Below, one piece after another: positions 10,440 to 23,089 of a stretch of DNA of 64,000 bases. The notes under the pieces were generated by a model. The model saw only the letters and a program-made list of their open reading frames with translations. It was not told the DNA's origin and made no database searches. The position numbers were made by a program, and so were the translations under genes. Location: contig NW_027480423.1 of assembly GCF_051401765.1 (NCBI RefSeq), positions 4,526,001 to 4,590,000 of the forward strand. Reading direction: 5' to 3'. Origin of the DNA: Calliopsis andreniformis (taxonomy: Eukaryota; Arthropoda; Insecta; Hymenoptera; Andrenidae). Each line of letters begins with the position of its first letter. The first letter of the stretch is position 1.

Positions 10440-13400
10440 AGTAGAAATGACCATAAGTTTCATACTGGTAGCAATTATTCGTTTTATACTATGGAAAAAC
10501 TGTTCTATTTATTTTGTATTTAATGCTTCGGGCGTTGGCTTCTTAGGCCCTGACTGATTGATCTGCTGGAGCAACGCCCTAGAGTGAAACCTAGGTTGCC
10601 CGGAACGTAGAAATGACCATAACTTTCACACTGGTTGCTCTTATTTGTTTTATACGATGGAAAAACTGTTATATTTATATTGTGTTTTATGCTTCTGGCG
10701 TTGACTTCTTAGGCCCTTACTATTCGATCTGGTGGAACAACGCCCTAGAGTGAAGCCTAGGTTGCCCGGAACGTAGAAATAACCATAACTTTTACACTGG
10801 TAGCAATTATTCGTTTTATACTATGGAAAAACTGTTCTATTTATTTTGTATTTAATGCTTCGGGCGTTGACTTCTAAGGCACTAACTATTCGATCTGGTG
10901 GAGCAACGCCCTAGGGTGAAGCCTAGCTTGCTCGGAAAGTAGAAATGGCCATAAGTTTCATACTGCTTGCAATTATTCGTTTTATACGATGGAAAAGCTG
11001 TTCTATATATATCGTATTTTATGCTTCTGGCGTTGACTTCCTAGGCCGTAACTATTCGGTCTGGTGGAGCAACGCGCTGGAGTGAAACCTAGGTTGCCCG
11101 GAACGTAGAATTGGCCATCACTTTCAAACTGGTTGCAATTATTCCTGATATATGATGGAAAAACTGTTGTATTTATATTGTATTTTATGCTTCTGGCGTT
11201 CCCTTCTTAGGCCCTAACTATTCGATCTGGTGGAACAACGGCCTAGGGTGAAGCCTAGGTTGCCCGGAACTTAGAAATAACCATAACTTTTACACTGGTA
11301 GCAATTATTCGTTTTATACTATGGAAAAACTGTTCTATTTATTTTGTATTTAATGCTTCGGGCGGTGGCTTCTAAGGCCCTAACTGTTTGATCTGGTGGA
11401 GCAACGCCCTAGAGTGAAACCTAGGCTGCCCGGAACGTAGAAATGACCATAACTTTCACACTGGTTGCTACTATTCGTTTTATACGATGGAAAAACTGTT
11501 GTATTTATATTGTATTTTATGCTTCTGGCGTTGACATCTAAGGCACTAACTATTCGATCTGGTGGAGCAATGCAATAGAGTGATGCCTAGGTTGCCCGGA
11601 ACGTAGAATTGGCCATCAATTTCAAACTGGTTGCAATTATACCTGTTGTATGATGGAAACACTGCTGTATTTTTTTTGCATTTTATGGTTCTGGCGTTGA
11701 CTTCTAAGCCCCTAACTATTCAATCCGTTGGAGCAACGCCCTAGGGTGAAGCCTAGGTTGCTCGGAAAGTAGAAATGACCATAAGTTTAATACTGGTTGC
11801 AATTATTCGTTTTATACGATGGAAAAACTGTTGTATTTATATTGTATTTTATACATCTGGCGTTGACTTCTAAGGCACTAACTATTCGATCTGGTGGAGC
11901 TACGCAATAGAGTGATGCCTAGGTTGCCCGGAACGTAGAATTGGCCATCAAATTCAAACTGGTTGCAATTATACCTGTTATATGGTGGAAACACTGCTGT
12001 ATTTTTTTTGCATTTTATGGTTCGGGCGTTGACTTCTAAGGCCCTAACTATTCTTTCCGTTGGAGCAACGCCCTAGGGTGAAGCCTAGGTTGCCCGGAAA
12101 GTAGAAATGACCATGGTTTTCATACTGATTGCAATTATTTGTTTTATATGATGGGAAAACTGTTGTATTTATATTGTATTTTATGCTTCTGGCGTTCCGT
12201 TCTAAGGCCCTAACTGTTTGATCAGGTGGAGCAACGCCGTAGAGTGAAACCTAGGTTGCCCGGAACGTAGAAATGACCATAACTTTCACACTGGTTGCTA
12301 TTACTCGTTTTATACGATGGAAAAACTGTTATATTTATATTGTATTTTATGCTTCTGGCGTTGACTTCTTAGGCCCTGACTATTCGATCTGGTGGAGCAA
12401 CGCCGTAGGGTGAAGCCTAGGTTGCCCGGAAAGTAGAAATGACCATAACTTTCATACTGGTTGCAATTATTTGTTTTATATGATGGAAAAACTGTTGTAT
12501 TTATATTGTATTTTATGCTTCTGGCGTTCCCTTCTAAGGCCCTAACTGTTTGATCTGGTGGAGCAACGCCGTAGAGTGAAACCTAGGTTGCCCGGAACGT
12601 AGAAATGACCATAACTTTCACACTGGTTGCTATTACTCGTTTTATACGATGGAAAAACTGTTATATTTATATTGTATTTTATGCTTCTGGCGTTGACTTC
12701 TTAGGCCCTGACTATTCGACCTGGTGGAACAACGCCCTAGAGTGAAGCCTAGGTTGCCCGGAACGTAGAATTGGCCATCAATTTCAAACTGGTTGCAATT
12801 ATACCTGTTATATGATGGAAACACTGCTCTATTTTTTTTGCATTTTATGGTTCGGGCGTTGACTTCTAAGGCCCTAACTATTCAATCCGTTGGAGCAACG
12901 CACTAGGGTGAAGCCTAGGTTGCTCGGAAAGTAGAAATGACCATAAGTTTCATACTGGTTGCATTTATTCGTATTATACGATGGAAAAACTGTTGTATTT
13001 ATATTGTATTTTATGCTTCTGGCGTTGACTTCTAAGGCACTAACTATTCGGTCTGGTGGAGCAACGCAATAGAGTGATGCCTAGGTTGCCCGGAACGTAG
13101 AATTGGCCATCAATTTCAAACTGGTTGCAATTATACGTGTTATATGATGGAAACACTGCTGTATTTTTTTTGCATTTTATGGTTCGGGCGTTGACTTCTA
13201 AGGCCCTAGCTATTCAATCCGTTGGAGCAACGCCCTAGGGTGAAGCCCAGGTTGGTCGGTAAGTAGAAATGACCATAAGTTTCATACTGGTTGCAATTAT
13301 TCGTTTTATACGATGGAAAAACTGTTTTATTTATATTGTATTTTATACATCTGGCGTTGACTTCTAAGGTACTAACTATTCGATCTAGTGGAGCAACGCC

Positions 13401-15130
13401 CTAGGGTGAAGCCTATGTTGCCCGGAACGTAGAAATGACCATCACTTTCAAACTGGTTGCAATTATTCCTGTTATTTGATGGAAAAACTGTTGTATTTTT
13501 ATTGCATTTTATGCTTCGGGCATTGACTTCTGAGGCCCTAACTATTCAATCTGGTGGAACAACGGTCTAGGGTGAGGCCTAGGTTGCCCGGAACGTAGAA
13601 ATAACCATAACTTTTACACTGGTAGCAATTATTCGTTTTATACTATGGAAAAACTGTTCTATTTATTTTGTATTTAATGCTGCGGGCGTTGGCTTCTAAG
13701 GCCCTAACTGTTTGATCTGGTGGAGCAACGCCCTAGAGTGAAACCTAGGTTGCCCGGAACGTAGAAATGACCACTACTATCACACTGGTTGCAAATTATT
13801 CCTGCTATACGATGGAAAAACTGTTCTATTTATTTTGTATTTAATGCTTCGGGCGTTGACCTCTAAGGCCCTAACTGTTTGATCTGGTGGAGCAACGCCC
13901 TAGAGTGAAGCCTAGGTTGCCTGGAACGTAGAAATGACCATCACTTTCACACGGGTTGCAATTATTCCTGTTATAGGATGGAAAGACTGTTGTATTTTTA
14001 TTGTATTTCATACTTCAGGCGTTGACTTCTGAGGCCGTAGCTATCCGATGTGGTGGAGGAACGCCATACAGTGAAGCCTAGGTTGCCCGGAACGTAGAAA
14101 TGACCATAACTTTCACACTGGTTGCAATTATTTGTTTTATACGATGGAAAAGCTGTTGTATTTATATCGTATTTTATGCCTCTAGCGTTGACTTCTTAGG
14201 CCCTAACTATTCCATCTGGTGGAACAACGCCCTAGGGTGAAGCCTAGGTTGCCCGGAACGTAGAAATGACCATAACTTTTACACTGGTAGCAATTATTCG
14301 TTTTATACTATGGAAAAACTGTTCTATTTATTTTGTATTTAACGCCTCGGGCGTTGGCTTCTAAGGCCCTAACTGTTTGATTTGGTGGAGCAACGCCCTA
14401 GAGTGAAACCTAGGTTGCCCGGAACGTAGAAATGACCATAACTTTCACACTGGTTGCTATTATTCGTTTTATACGATGGAAAAGCTGTTGTATTTATATC
14501 GCATTTTATGCTTCTGGCGTTGGCTTCTTAGGCCCTAACTATTCCGTCTGGTGGAACAACGCCCTAGGATGAAGCCTAGGTTGTCCGGAACGTATAAATG
14601 ACCATAGCTTTTACACTGGCAGCAATTACTCGTTTTATACAATGGAAAAACCGTTCGATTTATTTTGTATTTAACGCCTCGGGCGTTGGTTTCTAAGGCC
14701 CTAACTGTTTGATTTGGTGGAGCAACGCCCTAGAGCGAAGCCTAGGTTGCCCGTAACGTAGAAATGACCATCCCTTTCAAACTGGTTGCAATTAATCCTG
14801 TTATATGATGGAAACATTGTTGTATTTTTTTTGCATTTTATGGTTCGGGCATTGACTTCTAAGGCCCTAACTATTCAATATGTTGGAGCAACGCCCTAGG
14901 GTGAAGCCTAGGTTGCCCGGAACGTAGAAATAACCATAACTTTTACACTGGTAGCAATTATTCGTTTTATACTATGGAAAAACTGTTCTATTTATTTTGT
15001 ATTTAACGCCTCGGGCGTTGGTTTCTAAGGCCCTAACTGTTTGATTTGGTGGAGCAACGCCGTAGGGTGAAGCCTAGGTTGCCCGGAAAGTAGAAATGAC
15101 CATAACTTTCATACTGGTTGCAATTATTCG
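10440..15130 (+). repeat. Region 3: 'tactatgg' subfamily and short tandem units
   Basis: A distinctive monomer with 'actggtagc', 'tactatgg' and 'tgtatttaatgcttc' recurs at 10464, 10796, 11294, 13618, 14283 and 14947, that is 2, 3, 14, 4 and 4 monomers apart. It keeps TTCG but loses the CG of the box-like motif (TACTATGG). Between its copies lie 'gcaatagagtgatgcc' monomers (near 11568, 11900, 13066) and the dimer duplication at 12089-12742. No long unit repeats here. Confidence 0.8.
12089..12742 (+). repeat. Tandem dimer (2 x 332 bp)
   Basis: Bases 12089-12410 and 12421-12742 match at an offset of 332, two monomers. Shared rare variants are 'ttatatgatgg' preceded by 'atttgtt', 'caacgccgtagagtg' and 'ttactcgtttt'. 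A handful of substitutions separate them (for example 'ggttttcat' against 'aactttcat'), so this is not one of the newest events. Confidence 0.8.
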
Positions 15131-17948
15131 TTTTACATGGTGGAAAAACTGTTGTACTTAGATTGTATTTTATGCTCCTGGCGTTGACTTCTAAGGCACT
15201 ATCTATGCGATCTGGTGGAGCAACGCCCTAGGGTGAAGCCTAGGTTGTCCGGAACGTATAAATGACCATAGCTTTTACACTGGCAGCAATTATTCGTTTT
15301 GTACAATGGAAAAACCGTTCGATTTATTTTGTATTTTAAGCATCTGGCGTTGACTTCTAAGGCCCTAACTATTCGATCAGGTGGAGCAACGCCCTAGAGT
15401 GAAGCCTATGTTGCTCGAAATGTAGAAATGACCATAACTTTCACACTGGTTGCAATTATTCGTTTTATACGATGGAAAGGCTGTTGTATTTATATCGTAT
15501 TTTATGCTTCTGGCGTTGACTTCTTAGGCCCTAACTATTCTATCTGGTGGAACAACGCCCTAGGGTAAAGCCAAGATTGCTCGAAATGTAGAAATGACCA
15601 TAACTTTCACACTGGTTGCAATTATTCGTTTTATACGATGGAAAAGCTGTTGTATTTCTATCGTATTTTATACGTCAGGCGTTGACTTCTGAGGCCGTAG
15701 CTGTTCGATGTGGTGGAAGAACGCCATACAGTGAACCCTAGGTTGCCCGGAACGTAGAAATATCCATATCTTTCACACTGTTTGCAATTATTCATTTTAT
15801 ACGATGGCAAAGCTGTTGTATTTATATTGTATTTTATGCTTCTGGCGTTGACTTCTTAGGCCCCAACTATTCGATCAGGTGGAGCGACGCCTCAGAGTTA
15901 AGTCTAGGATGCCCGAAACGCCGAAATGATCATTACTTTCACACTGTTTGCAATTATTCCTTTTATACGATGGAAAAGCTGTTGTATTTATATCGTATTT
16001 TATGCTTCTGGCGTTGACTTCTAAGGACCTAACTATTCGGTCTGGTGGAGAATCGCCCTAGAGTGAAGCCTAGGTTGCCCGGAACGTAGAAATGGCCATA
16101 ACGTTCACACTGGTTGCTATCATTCGTTTCATATGATGGAAAAACTGTTGTATTTATATTGTATTTTATGCTTCTGGCGTTCACTTCTTAGGCCCTAACT
16201 ATTCGATCTGGTGGAACAACGGCCTAGGGTGAAGCCTAGGTTGCTCGGAACGTAGAAATGACCATGACTTTTACACTGGTAGCAATTATTCGTTTTATAC
16301 AATGGAAAAACTGTTCTATTTATTTTGTATTTAATGCTTCGGGCGTTGACTTCTATGGCCCTAACTGTTTGATCTGGTGGAGCAACGCCCTAGAGTGAAG
16401 CAAAGGTTGCCTGGAACGTAGAAATGACCATCACTTTCACACGGGTTGCAATTATTCCTGTTATAGGATGGAAAGACTGTTGTATTTTTATTGTATTTTA
16501 TACTTCAGGCGTTGACTTCTGAGGCCGTAGCTATCCGATGTGGTGGAAGAACGCCATACAGTGAAGCCTAGGTTGCCCGGAACGTAGAAATGACCACTAC
16601 TTTCACACTGTTTGCAATTATTCATTTAATACGATGGAAATGCTGTTGTATTTATATCGTATTTTATGCTTCGGGCGTTGACTTCTTAGGCCCTAACATT
16701 TGGATCTGGTGGAGCAACGCCCGACAGTGAAGCCTAGGTTGCCCGGAACGTAGATATGACCATAACTTTCATACTGGTTGCAATTATTCGTTTTATATGG
16801 TGGAAAAGCTGTTGTATTTATATTGTATTTTATGCTTCTGGCGCTGACTTCTAAGGCCCTAACTATTCGATCAGGTGGAGGAACGCCCTAGAGTGAAGCC
16901 TATGTTGCTCGAAATGTAGAAATGACCATAACTTTCACACTGGTTGCAATTATTCGTTTTATACGATGGAAAGGCTGTTGTATTTATATCGTATTTTATG
17001 CTTCTGGCGTTGACTTCTAAGAACCTAACTATTCGGTCTGGTGGAGAAACGCCCTAGAGTGAAGCCTAGGTTGCTCGGAATGTAGAAATGACCATAACTT
17101 TCACACTGGTTGCAATTATTCGTTTTATACAATGGAAAAACTGTTGCACCTTTATCGTATTTTGTGCTACTGGCGTTGACTTCTTAGGCCGTAACTATTC
17201 GATCTGGTGGTGCAACGCCCTGGAGTGAAACCTAGGTTTCCCGGAACGTAGAAATGACCACTACTATCACACTGGTTGCAAATTATTCCTGCTATACGAT
17301 GGAAAAACTGTTCTATTTATTTTGTATTTAATGCTTCGGGCGTTGACTTCTTAGGCCCTAACTATTCGATCTGATGGAACAACGGCCTAGGGTGAAGCCT
17401 AGGTTTCCCGGAACGTAGAAATTACCATAACTTTTACACTTGTAGCAATTATTCGTTTTATACAATGGAAAAACTGTTTTATTTATTTTGTATTTAATGC
17501 TTCGGGCGTTGACCTCTAAGGCCCTAACTGTTTCATCTGGTGGAGCAACGCCCTAGGGTGAAGCCTAGGTTGCCCGGAACGTAGAAATGACCATAACTTT
17601 CACGCTTGTTGCAATTATTCCTGTTATACGATGAAAAGACTGTTGTATTTTTATTGTATTTTATGCTTCAGGCGTGGACTTCTGAGGCCGTAGCTATTGG
17701 ATGTGGTGGAAGAACGCCATACAGTGAAGCCTAGGTTGCCCGGAACGTAGAAATGACCACTACTTTCACATTGTTTGCAATTATTCATTTAATACGATGG
17801 AAATGCTGTTGTATTTATATCGTATTTTATGCTTCGGGCGTTGACTTCCTAGGCCCTAACATTTGGATCTGGTGGAGCAACGCCCGACAGTGAAGCCTAG
17901 GTTGCCCGGAACGTAGATATGACCATAACCTTCACACAGATTGCAATT

Positions 17949-17965
17949 ATTCGTTTTATACGGTG
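17949..17965 (+). other. CENP-B-box-like 17-mer (8/9)
   Basis: Here the motif reads TTCG, four T, A, TA, then CGGT, so eight of the nine fixed positions of the CENP-B box agree and only the last G is replaced by T. It is a single-base variant of the common form in neighbouring monomers. It may be a chance step rather than selection. Confidence 0.55.
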
Positions 17966-18244
17966 GAAAAGCTGTTATATTTATATTCTATTTTATGCTT
18001 CTGGCGTCGACTTCTTAGGCCCTAACTATTCGATCTGTTGGAGCAACGCCCTAGGGTGAAGCGTAGGTTGCCCGGAACGTAGAAATGACCATAACTTTCA
18101 CACTGGTTGCAATTATTCGTTTTATACGATGGAAAAGCTGTTGTATTTATATCGTATTTTATGCTTCTGGCTTTGACTTCTTAGGCCCTAACAATTCGAG
18201 CTGGTGGCGCAACGCCGTAGAGTGAAATCTAGGTTGCCCGGAAC

Positions 18245-18576
18245 GTAGAAATGACCATTACATTCACACTGGTTGCAGTTATTCCTGTTATACGATGGAA
18301 AAACTGTTGCATCTTTATTGTATTTTATGCTTCTGACGTTTAATTCTAAGTCCCTAGCTGTTCCATCTGGTGGAGCAACGACCCAGAGTGAAGCCTAGGT
18401 TGCCCGGAACGTAGAAATGACCATTACATTCACACTGGTTGCAATTATTCCGGTTATACGATGGAAAAACTGTTGTATTTTTATTGCTTTCTATGCTTCT
18501 GGCGTTTAATTCTAAGTCGCTAGCTATTCGATCTGGTGGAGCAACGACCCAGAGTGAAGCCTAGGTTGCCCGGAAC
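18245..18576 (+). repeat. Single-monomer tandem duplication
   Basis: Two successive monomers share variants rare elsewhere: 'accattacattcac', 'cgtttaattctaagtc' and 'gcaacgacccagagtg'. They are best explained by duplication of one 166-bp monomer followed by a few substitutions, such as 'cctgttatac' against 'ccggttatac'. Confidence 0.75.
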
Positions 18577-18944
18577 GTAGAAATGGCCATTACTTTCACA
18601 CTGTTTGCAATTATTCATTTTCTACGATGGTAAAGCTGTTGTATTTATATTGGATTTTATGCCTCTGGCGTTGACTTCTAAGGCCGTAGCTATTAGATGC
18701 GGTGGAGCAACGCCCAAGAGTGACGCCTAGGGTGCCGGGAACGTAGAAATGACCATTACTTTCACACTGGTTGCAATTATTCGTTTTATGCGATGGAAAA
18801 GCTGTTGTATTTATATCGTGTTTTATGCTTCTGGCGTTGACTTCTTATGACCTAACTATGCGAACTGGTGGAGCAACGCCCTGGAGTGAAACCTAGGTTG
18901 CCCGGAACGTAGAAATGACCAAAACTTTCACACCGGTAGCAACT

Positions 18945-18961
18945 ATTCGTTTTATACGGTG
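18945..18961 (+). other. CENP-B-box-like 17-mer (8/9)
   Basis: This is the same CGGT variant of the motif as at 17949. It is six monomers (996 bp) downstream of that site, in the diverged part of the array. Eight of nine fixed positions match the mammalian box. Confidence 0.55.
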
Positions 18962-19276
18962 GAAAAACTGTTCTATATATTTTGTATTTTATGCTTCGGG
19001 CGTTGACTTCTAAGGCCCTAACTATTCGATCTGGTGGTGCAACTCCCTAGGGTGAAGCTTAGGTTGCTCGGAAAGTAGAAATGACCATAACTTTCATACT
19101 CGTTGCGATTATTCGTTTTATACGATGGAAAAACTGTTGTATTTATATCGTGTTTTATGCTTCTGGCGTTGACTTCTTAGGCCCTAACTATTCCATCTGG
19201 TGGAACAACGCCCTAGGGTGAAGCCTAGGTTGCCCGGAAAGTAGAAATGCCCATAACTTCCACACTGGTAGAAATT

Positions 19277-19293
19277 ATTCGTTTTATACGGTT
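19277..19293 (+). other. CENP-B-box-like 17-mer (8/9)
   Basis: This is a third CGGT variant, two monomers (332 bp) after the one at 18945. The bases after the motif differ ('gttgaaagac'). The three 8-of-9 sites that I located by eye all lie between 17.9 and 19.3 kb. Confidence 0.5.
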
Positions 19294-19404
19294 GAAAGAC
19301 TGTACCATTTATTTTGTATTTTATGCTTCGGGCGTTGACTCCTAAGGCCCTAGCTGTTCGATCTGGTGGAGCAACGCCCTAGAGTGAAGCCTAGGTTGCC
19401 CGGA

Positions 19405-19972
19405 ACGTAGAAATGACCATCACTTTCAAACTGGTTGCAATTATTCCTGTTATATAATGGAAAAGCTGTTGTATTTTTATTGCATTTTATGCTTCGGGCA
19501 TTCACTTCTAAGGCCCTAACTATTCAACCTGTGGGAGCTACGCCCTAGGGTGAAGCCTAGGTTGACCGGAAAGTAGAAATGACCATAACTTTCATACTGG
19601 TTGCAATTATTCGTTTTATACGATGAAAAAACTGTTGTAGTTATATTGTATTTTATGCTTCTGGCGTTCACTTCTTAGGCCCTAACTATTCGATCTGGTG
19701 GAACAACGCCATAGGGTGAAGCCTAGGTTGCCCGGAACGTAGAAATGACCATCACTTTCAAACTGGTTGCAATTATTCCTGTTATATGATGGAAAAACTG
19801 TTGTATTTTTATTGCATTTTATGCTTCGGGCATTGACTTCTAAGGCCCTAACTATTCAATCTGTGGGAGCTACGCCCTAGGGTGAAGCCTAGGTTGCCCG
19901 AAAAGTAGAAATGACCATAACTTTCATACTGATTGCAATTATTCGTTTTATACGATGAAAAAACTGTTGTAT
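19405..19972 (+). repeat. Dimer duplication, offset 332
   Basis: The stretch 19405-19640 recurs at 19737-19972. Both contain 'gtgggagctacgcc' and an unusual 'tacgatgaaaaaactg' that alters the base after the box-like motif. A third partial occurrence of the 'gtgggagctacg' piece is at about 20185. Confidence 0.7.
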
Positions 19973-22900
19973 TTATATCGTATTTTATGCTTCTGGCGTT
20001 GACTTCTTAGGCCCTAACTATTCCATCTGGTGGAGCAACGCCCTAGAGTAAAGCCCAGGTTGCGCGAAACGTAGAAATGACCATAACTTTCACACTGGTA
20101 GCAATTGTTTGTTTTATACGATGGAAAAGCTGTTGTATTTATATCGTATTTTATGCTTCGGGCGTTGACTTCTGAGGCCCTAACTATTCAATCTGTGGGA
20201 GCTACGCCCTAGGGTGAAGCCTAGGTTGCCCGGAAAGTAGAAATGACCATAACTTTCACACTGGTTACCATTATTCGTTTTATACGATGGAAAAGCTGTT
20301 GTATTTATATCGTATTTTATGCTTCTGGCGTTGACTTCTAAGGCCCCAACTGTTCGATCTGGTGGAGCAACGCCCTAGAGTGAAGCCTAGGTTGCCCGGA
20401 ACGTAGAACATACGATTACCTTCACACTGCTTGCAATTATTCCTGTTATACGATGGAAAAACTGTTGCACCATTATTGTATTTTATGCTTCTGGCGTTGA
20501 CTTCATAGGCCCTATCTATTTGATCTGGTGGACCAACGCCCTGGAGTGAAACCTAGGTTACCCGGAACGTAGAAATGACCAGTACTTTCACACTGGTTGC
20601 AGTTATTCGTTTTATACAATGGAAAAACTGTTCTATTTATTTTGCATTTTAAGCTTCGGGCGTTGACTTCTAAGGCTCTAACTATTCGATCTGGTAGAGC
20701 AACGCCCTAGAGTGAAGCCTAGGTTGCCCGGAACGTAGAAATGACCATAACTTTCACACTGCTTACCATTATTCGTTTTATACGATGGAAAGACTGTTGT
20801 ATTTATTTTGTAGTTTATGCTTTTGGCGTTGACTTCTAAGGCCCTAACTCTTCGATCCGGTGGAGCAACGCCTCAGAGTTAAGCCCAGGATGCCCGAAAC
20901 GTCGATATGATCATTACTTTCGCACTGGTTGCAATTAGTCATGTTATACGATGGAAAAACTGTTGCATTATTATTGTATCTTCTGCTTCTGGCGTTGACT
21001 TCTAAGGCCGTAGCTATTAGCTGTGGTGGAGCAAAGCCCTACCGTGACGTCTAGGTTGCCCGGAACGTAGAAATCACCATTACTTTCACAATGTTTGCAA
21101 TTATTCACTTTATACAATGGAAAAACTGTTGTACTTATATCGTATTTTATACTTCTGGCGTTGACTTCTTAGGCCCTGTCTGTTCGATCTGGTGGAACAG
21201 CGCCCTGGAGTGAAGCCTAGGTTGCCCGGAACGTAGAAATGACCATAACTTTCCCACTGGTTGCCATTATTCGTTTTATACGATGGAAAAGCTGTTGTAT
21301 TTATATCGTATTTTATGCTTCTGGCGTTGGCTTCTTAGGCCCCAACTATTCCGTCTGGTGGAACAACGCACTAGGGTGAAGCCTAGGTTGCCCGGAACGA
21401 AGAAATGTCCATAACTTTCACTCTGGTAGCAATTATTCGTTTTATACAATGGAAAAACTGTTCTATTTATTTTGCATTTTATGCTTCGGGCGTTGACTTC
21501 AAAGGCCCCAACTATTCGATCTGGTGGAGCAACGCCCTAGAGTGAAGCCTAGGTTGCCCGGGACGTAGAACATACGATTACCTTCACACTGGTTGCAATT
21601 ATTCCTGTTATACGATGGAAAAACTGTTGCGTCTTTATTGTATTTTATGCTTCTGGCGTTGATTTCTTAGGACCTAACCATTCGAAGCTGGTGGAGCAAG
21701 TCCCTAGAGTGAAGCCTAGGTTGCCCGGAACGTAGAAATGACCATAACTTTCACACTGGTTACCATTATTCGTTTTATACGATGGAAAAGCTGTTGTATT
21801 TACATCGTATTTTATGCTTCGGGCGGTGACTTCTAATGCCCTAACTATTCGACCTGGTGGTGCAACGCCCTAGAGTGAGGCCTAGGTTGCCCGGAACGTA
21901 GAAATGACCATAACTTTCATACTGGTTGCAATTATTCGTTTTATACGATCGAAAAAATGTTGTATTTATATTGTATTTTATGCTTCTGGCGTTGACTTCT
22001 AAGGCACAAACTATTCAATCTGTTGGGTCAACGCCCTAGAGTGAAGACTAGGTTGCTCTGAACGTAGAAATGACCATAACATTCACACTGGTTGAAATTA
22101 TTCGTTTTATACGATGGAAAAGCTGTTGCATCTTTATTGTATTTTATGCTTCTGTCGTTGACGTCTAAGGCCGTAGCTATTAGATGTGGTGGAGCAACGC
22201 ACTAGAGTGACGCCTAGGTTGCCCGGAACGTGGAATGACCATTACTTTCGCAATGTTTGCAATTATTCATTTTATACGATGGAAAAACTGTTGTACTTAA
22301 ATTGCATTTTATGCTTCTGGCGTTGACTTCTTATGCCCTAACTATTCCATCTGGTGGAACAACGCCCTAGGGTGAAGCCTAGGCTGCCCGCAACGTAGAA
22401 ATGGAAATAACTTTCACACCGGTAGCAATTATTCGTTTTATACGATAGAAAAACAGTTCTATTTATTTTGTATTTTATGCTTCGGCCGTTGACTTCTAAG
22501 GCCCTAACTATTCGATCTGTTCTAGCAACGCCGTAGGGTGAAGCCTAGGTTACCCGGAACGTAGAAATGACCAGTACTTTCGCACTGTTCGCAGTGACTC
22601 CTGTTATACGATGGAAAAACTGCTGCACCTTTATTGAATTTTATGCTTCTGGCGTTGAGTTCTAAGGCCCTAACTATTCTATCTGGTGTATCAACGCCCT
22701 AGAGTGAAGCCTAGGTTGCTCGGAATGTAAAAATGACCATAACATTCACACTGGTTGAAAATATTCGTTTTATACGATGGAAAAACTGTTATATTTAAAT
22801 TGTATTTTATGCTTCTGGCGTTGATTTCTTAGGCCCTAACTATTCAATCTGGTGGAACAACACCCTAGAGTGAGGCCTAGGTTGCCCGGAACGTAGAAAT

Positions 22901-23089
22901 GACCATCACTTCCATACTGGTAGCAATCATTCGTTTCATACGATGGAAAAACTGTTCTATTTATATTGTATTTTATGCTTCTGGCGTTGACTTCTAAGGC
23001 ACAAACTATTCAATCTGTTGGATCAACGCCCTAGAGTGAAGCCTAGGTTGCCCGGAACGTAGAAATGACAATAACTTTCATACTGGTTG

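Larger units (their letters stand above)
4500..10440 (+). repeat. Region 2: interspersed TTCG and TTCC monomers
   Basis: Monomers with the TTCG motif are interspersed, often alternating, with monomers starting 'attggccatcactttcaaac', which carry 'ttcctgttatatgatgg' and so lack the CENP-B-box-like site. TTCC-type examples are near 4996, 5830, 6659, 7988, 8323, 8660, 9480, 9813 and 10313; spacings are close to multiples of 166, often 332. The TTCC type also carries a long T tract ('attttttttgcatttt') instead of the common 'tatattgta'. A dimeric background order overlaid by the 1660-bp duplication explains most of the region. Confidence 0.75.
15130..22060 (+). repeat. Region 4: most diverged monomers, little long-range order
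   Basis: Neighbouring monomers differ more here than elsewhere, and long identical blocks are absent. Short matches remain. About 13830-14100 resembles 16320-16590 (offset 2490, 15 monomers), and about 16490-16765 resembles 17650-17930 (offset about 1163, 7 monomers, shared 'taacatttggatc'). The 'gacccagagtg' monomer is doubled at 18245-18576, and a dimer is doubled at 19405-19972. Three 8-of-9 CENP-B-box-like sites fall here. Confidence 0.75.
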
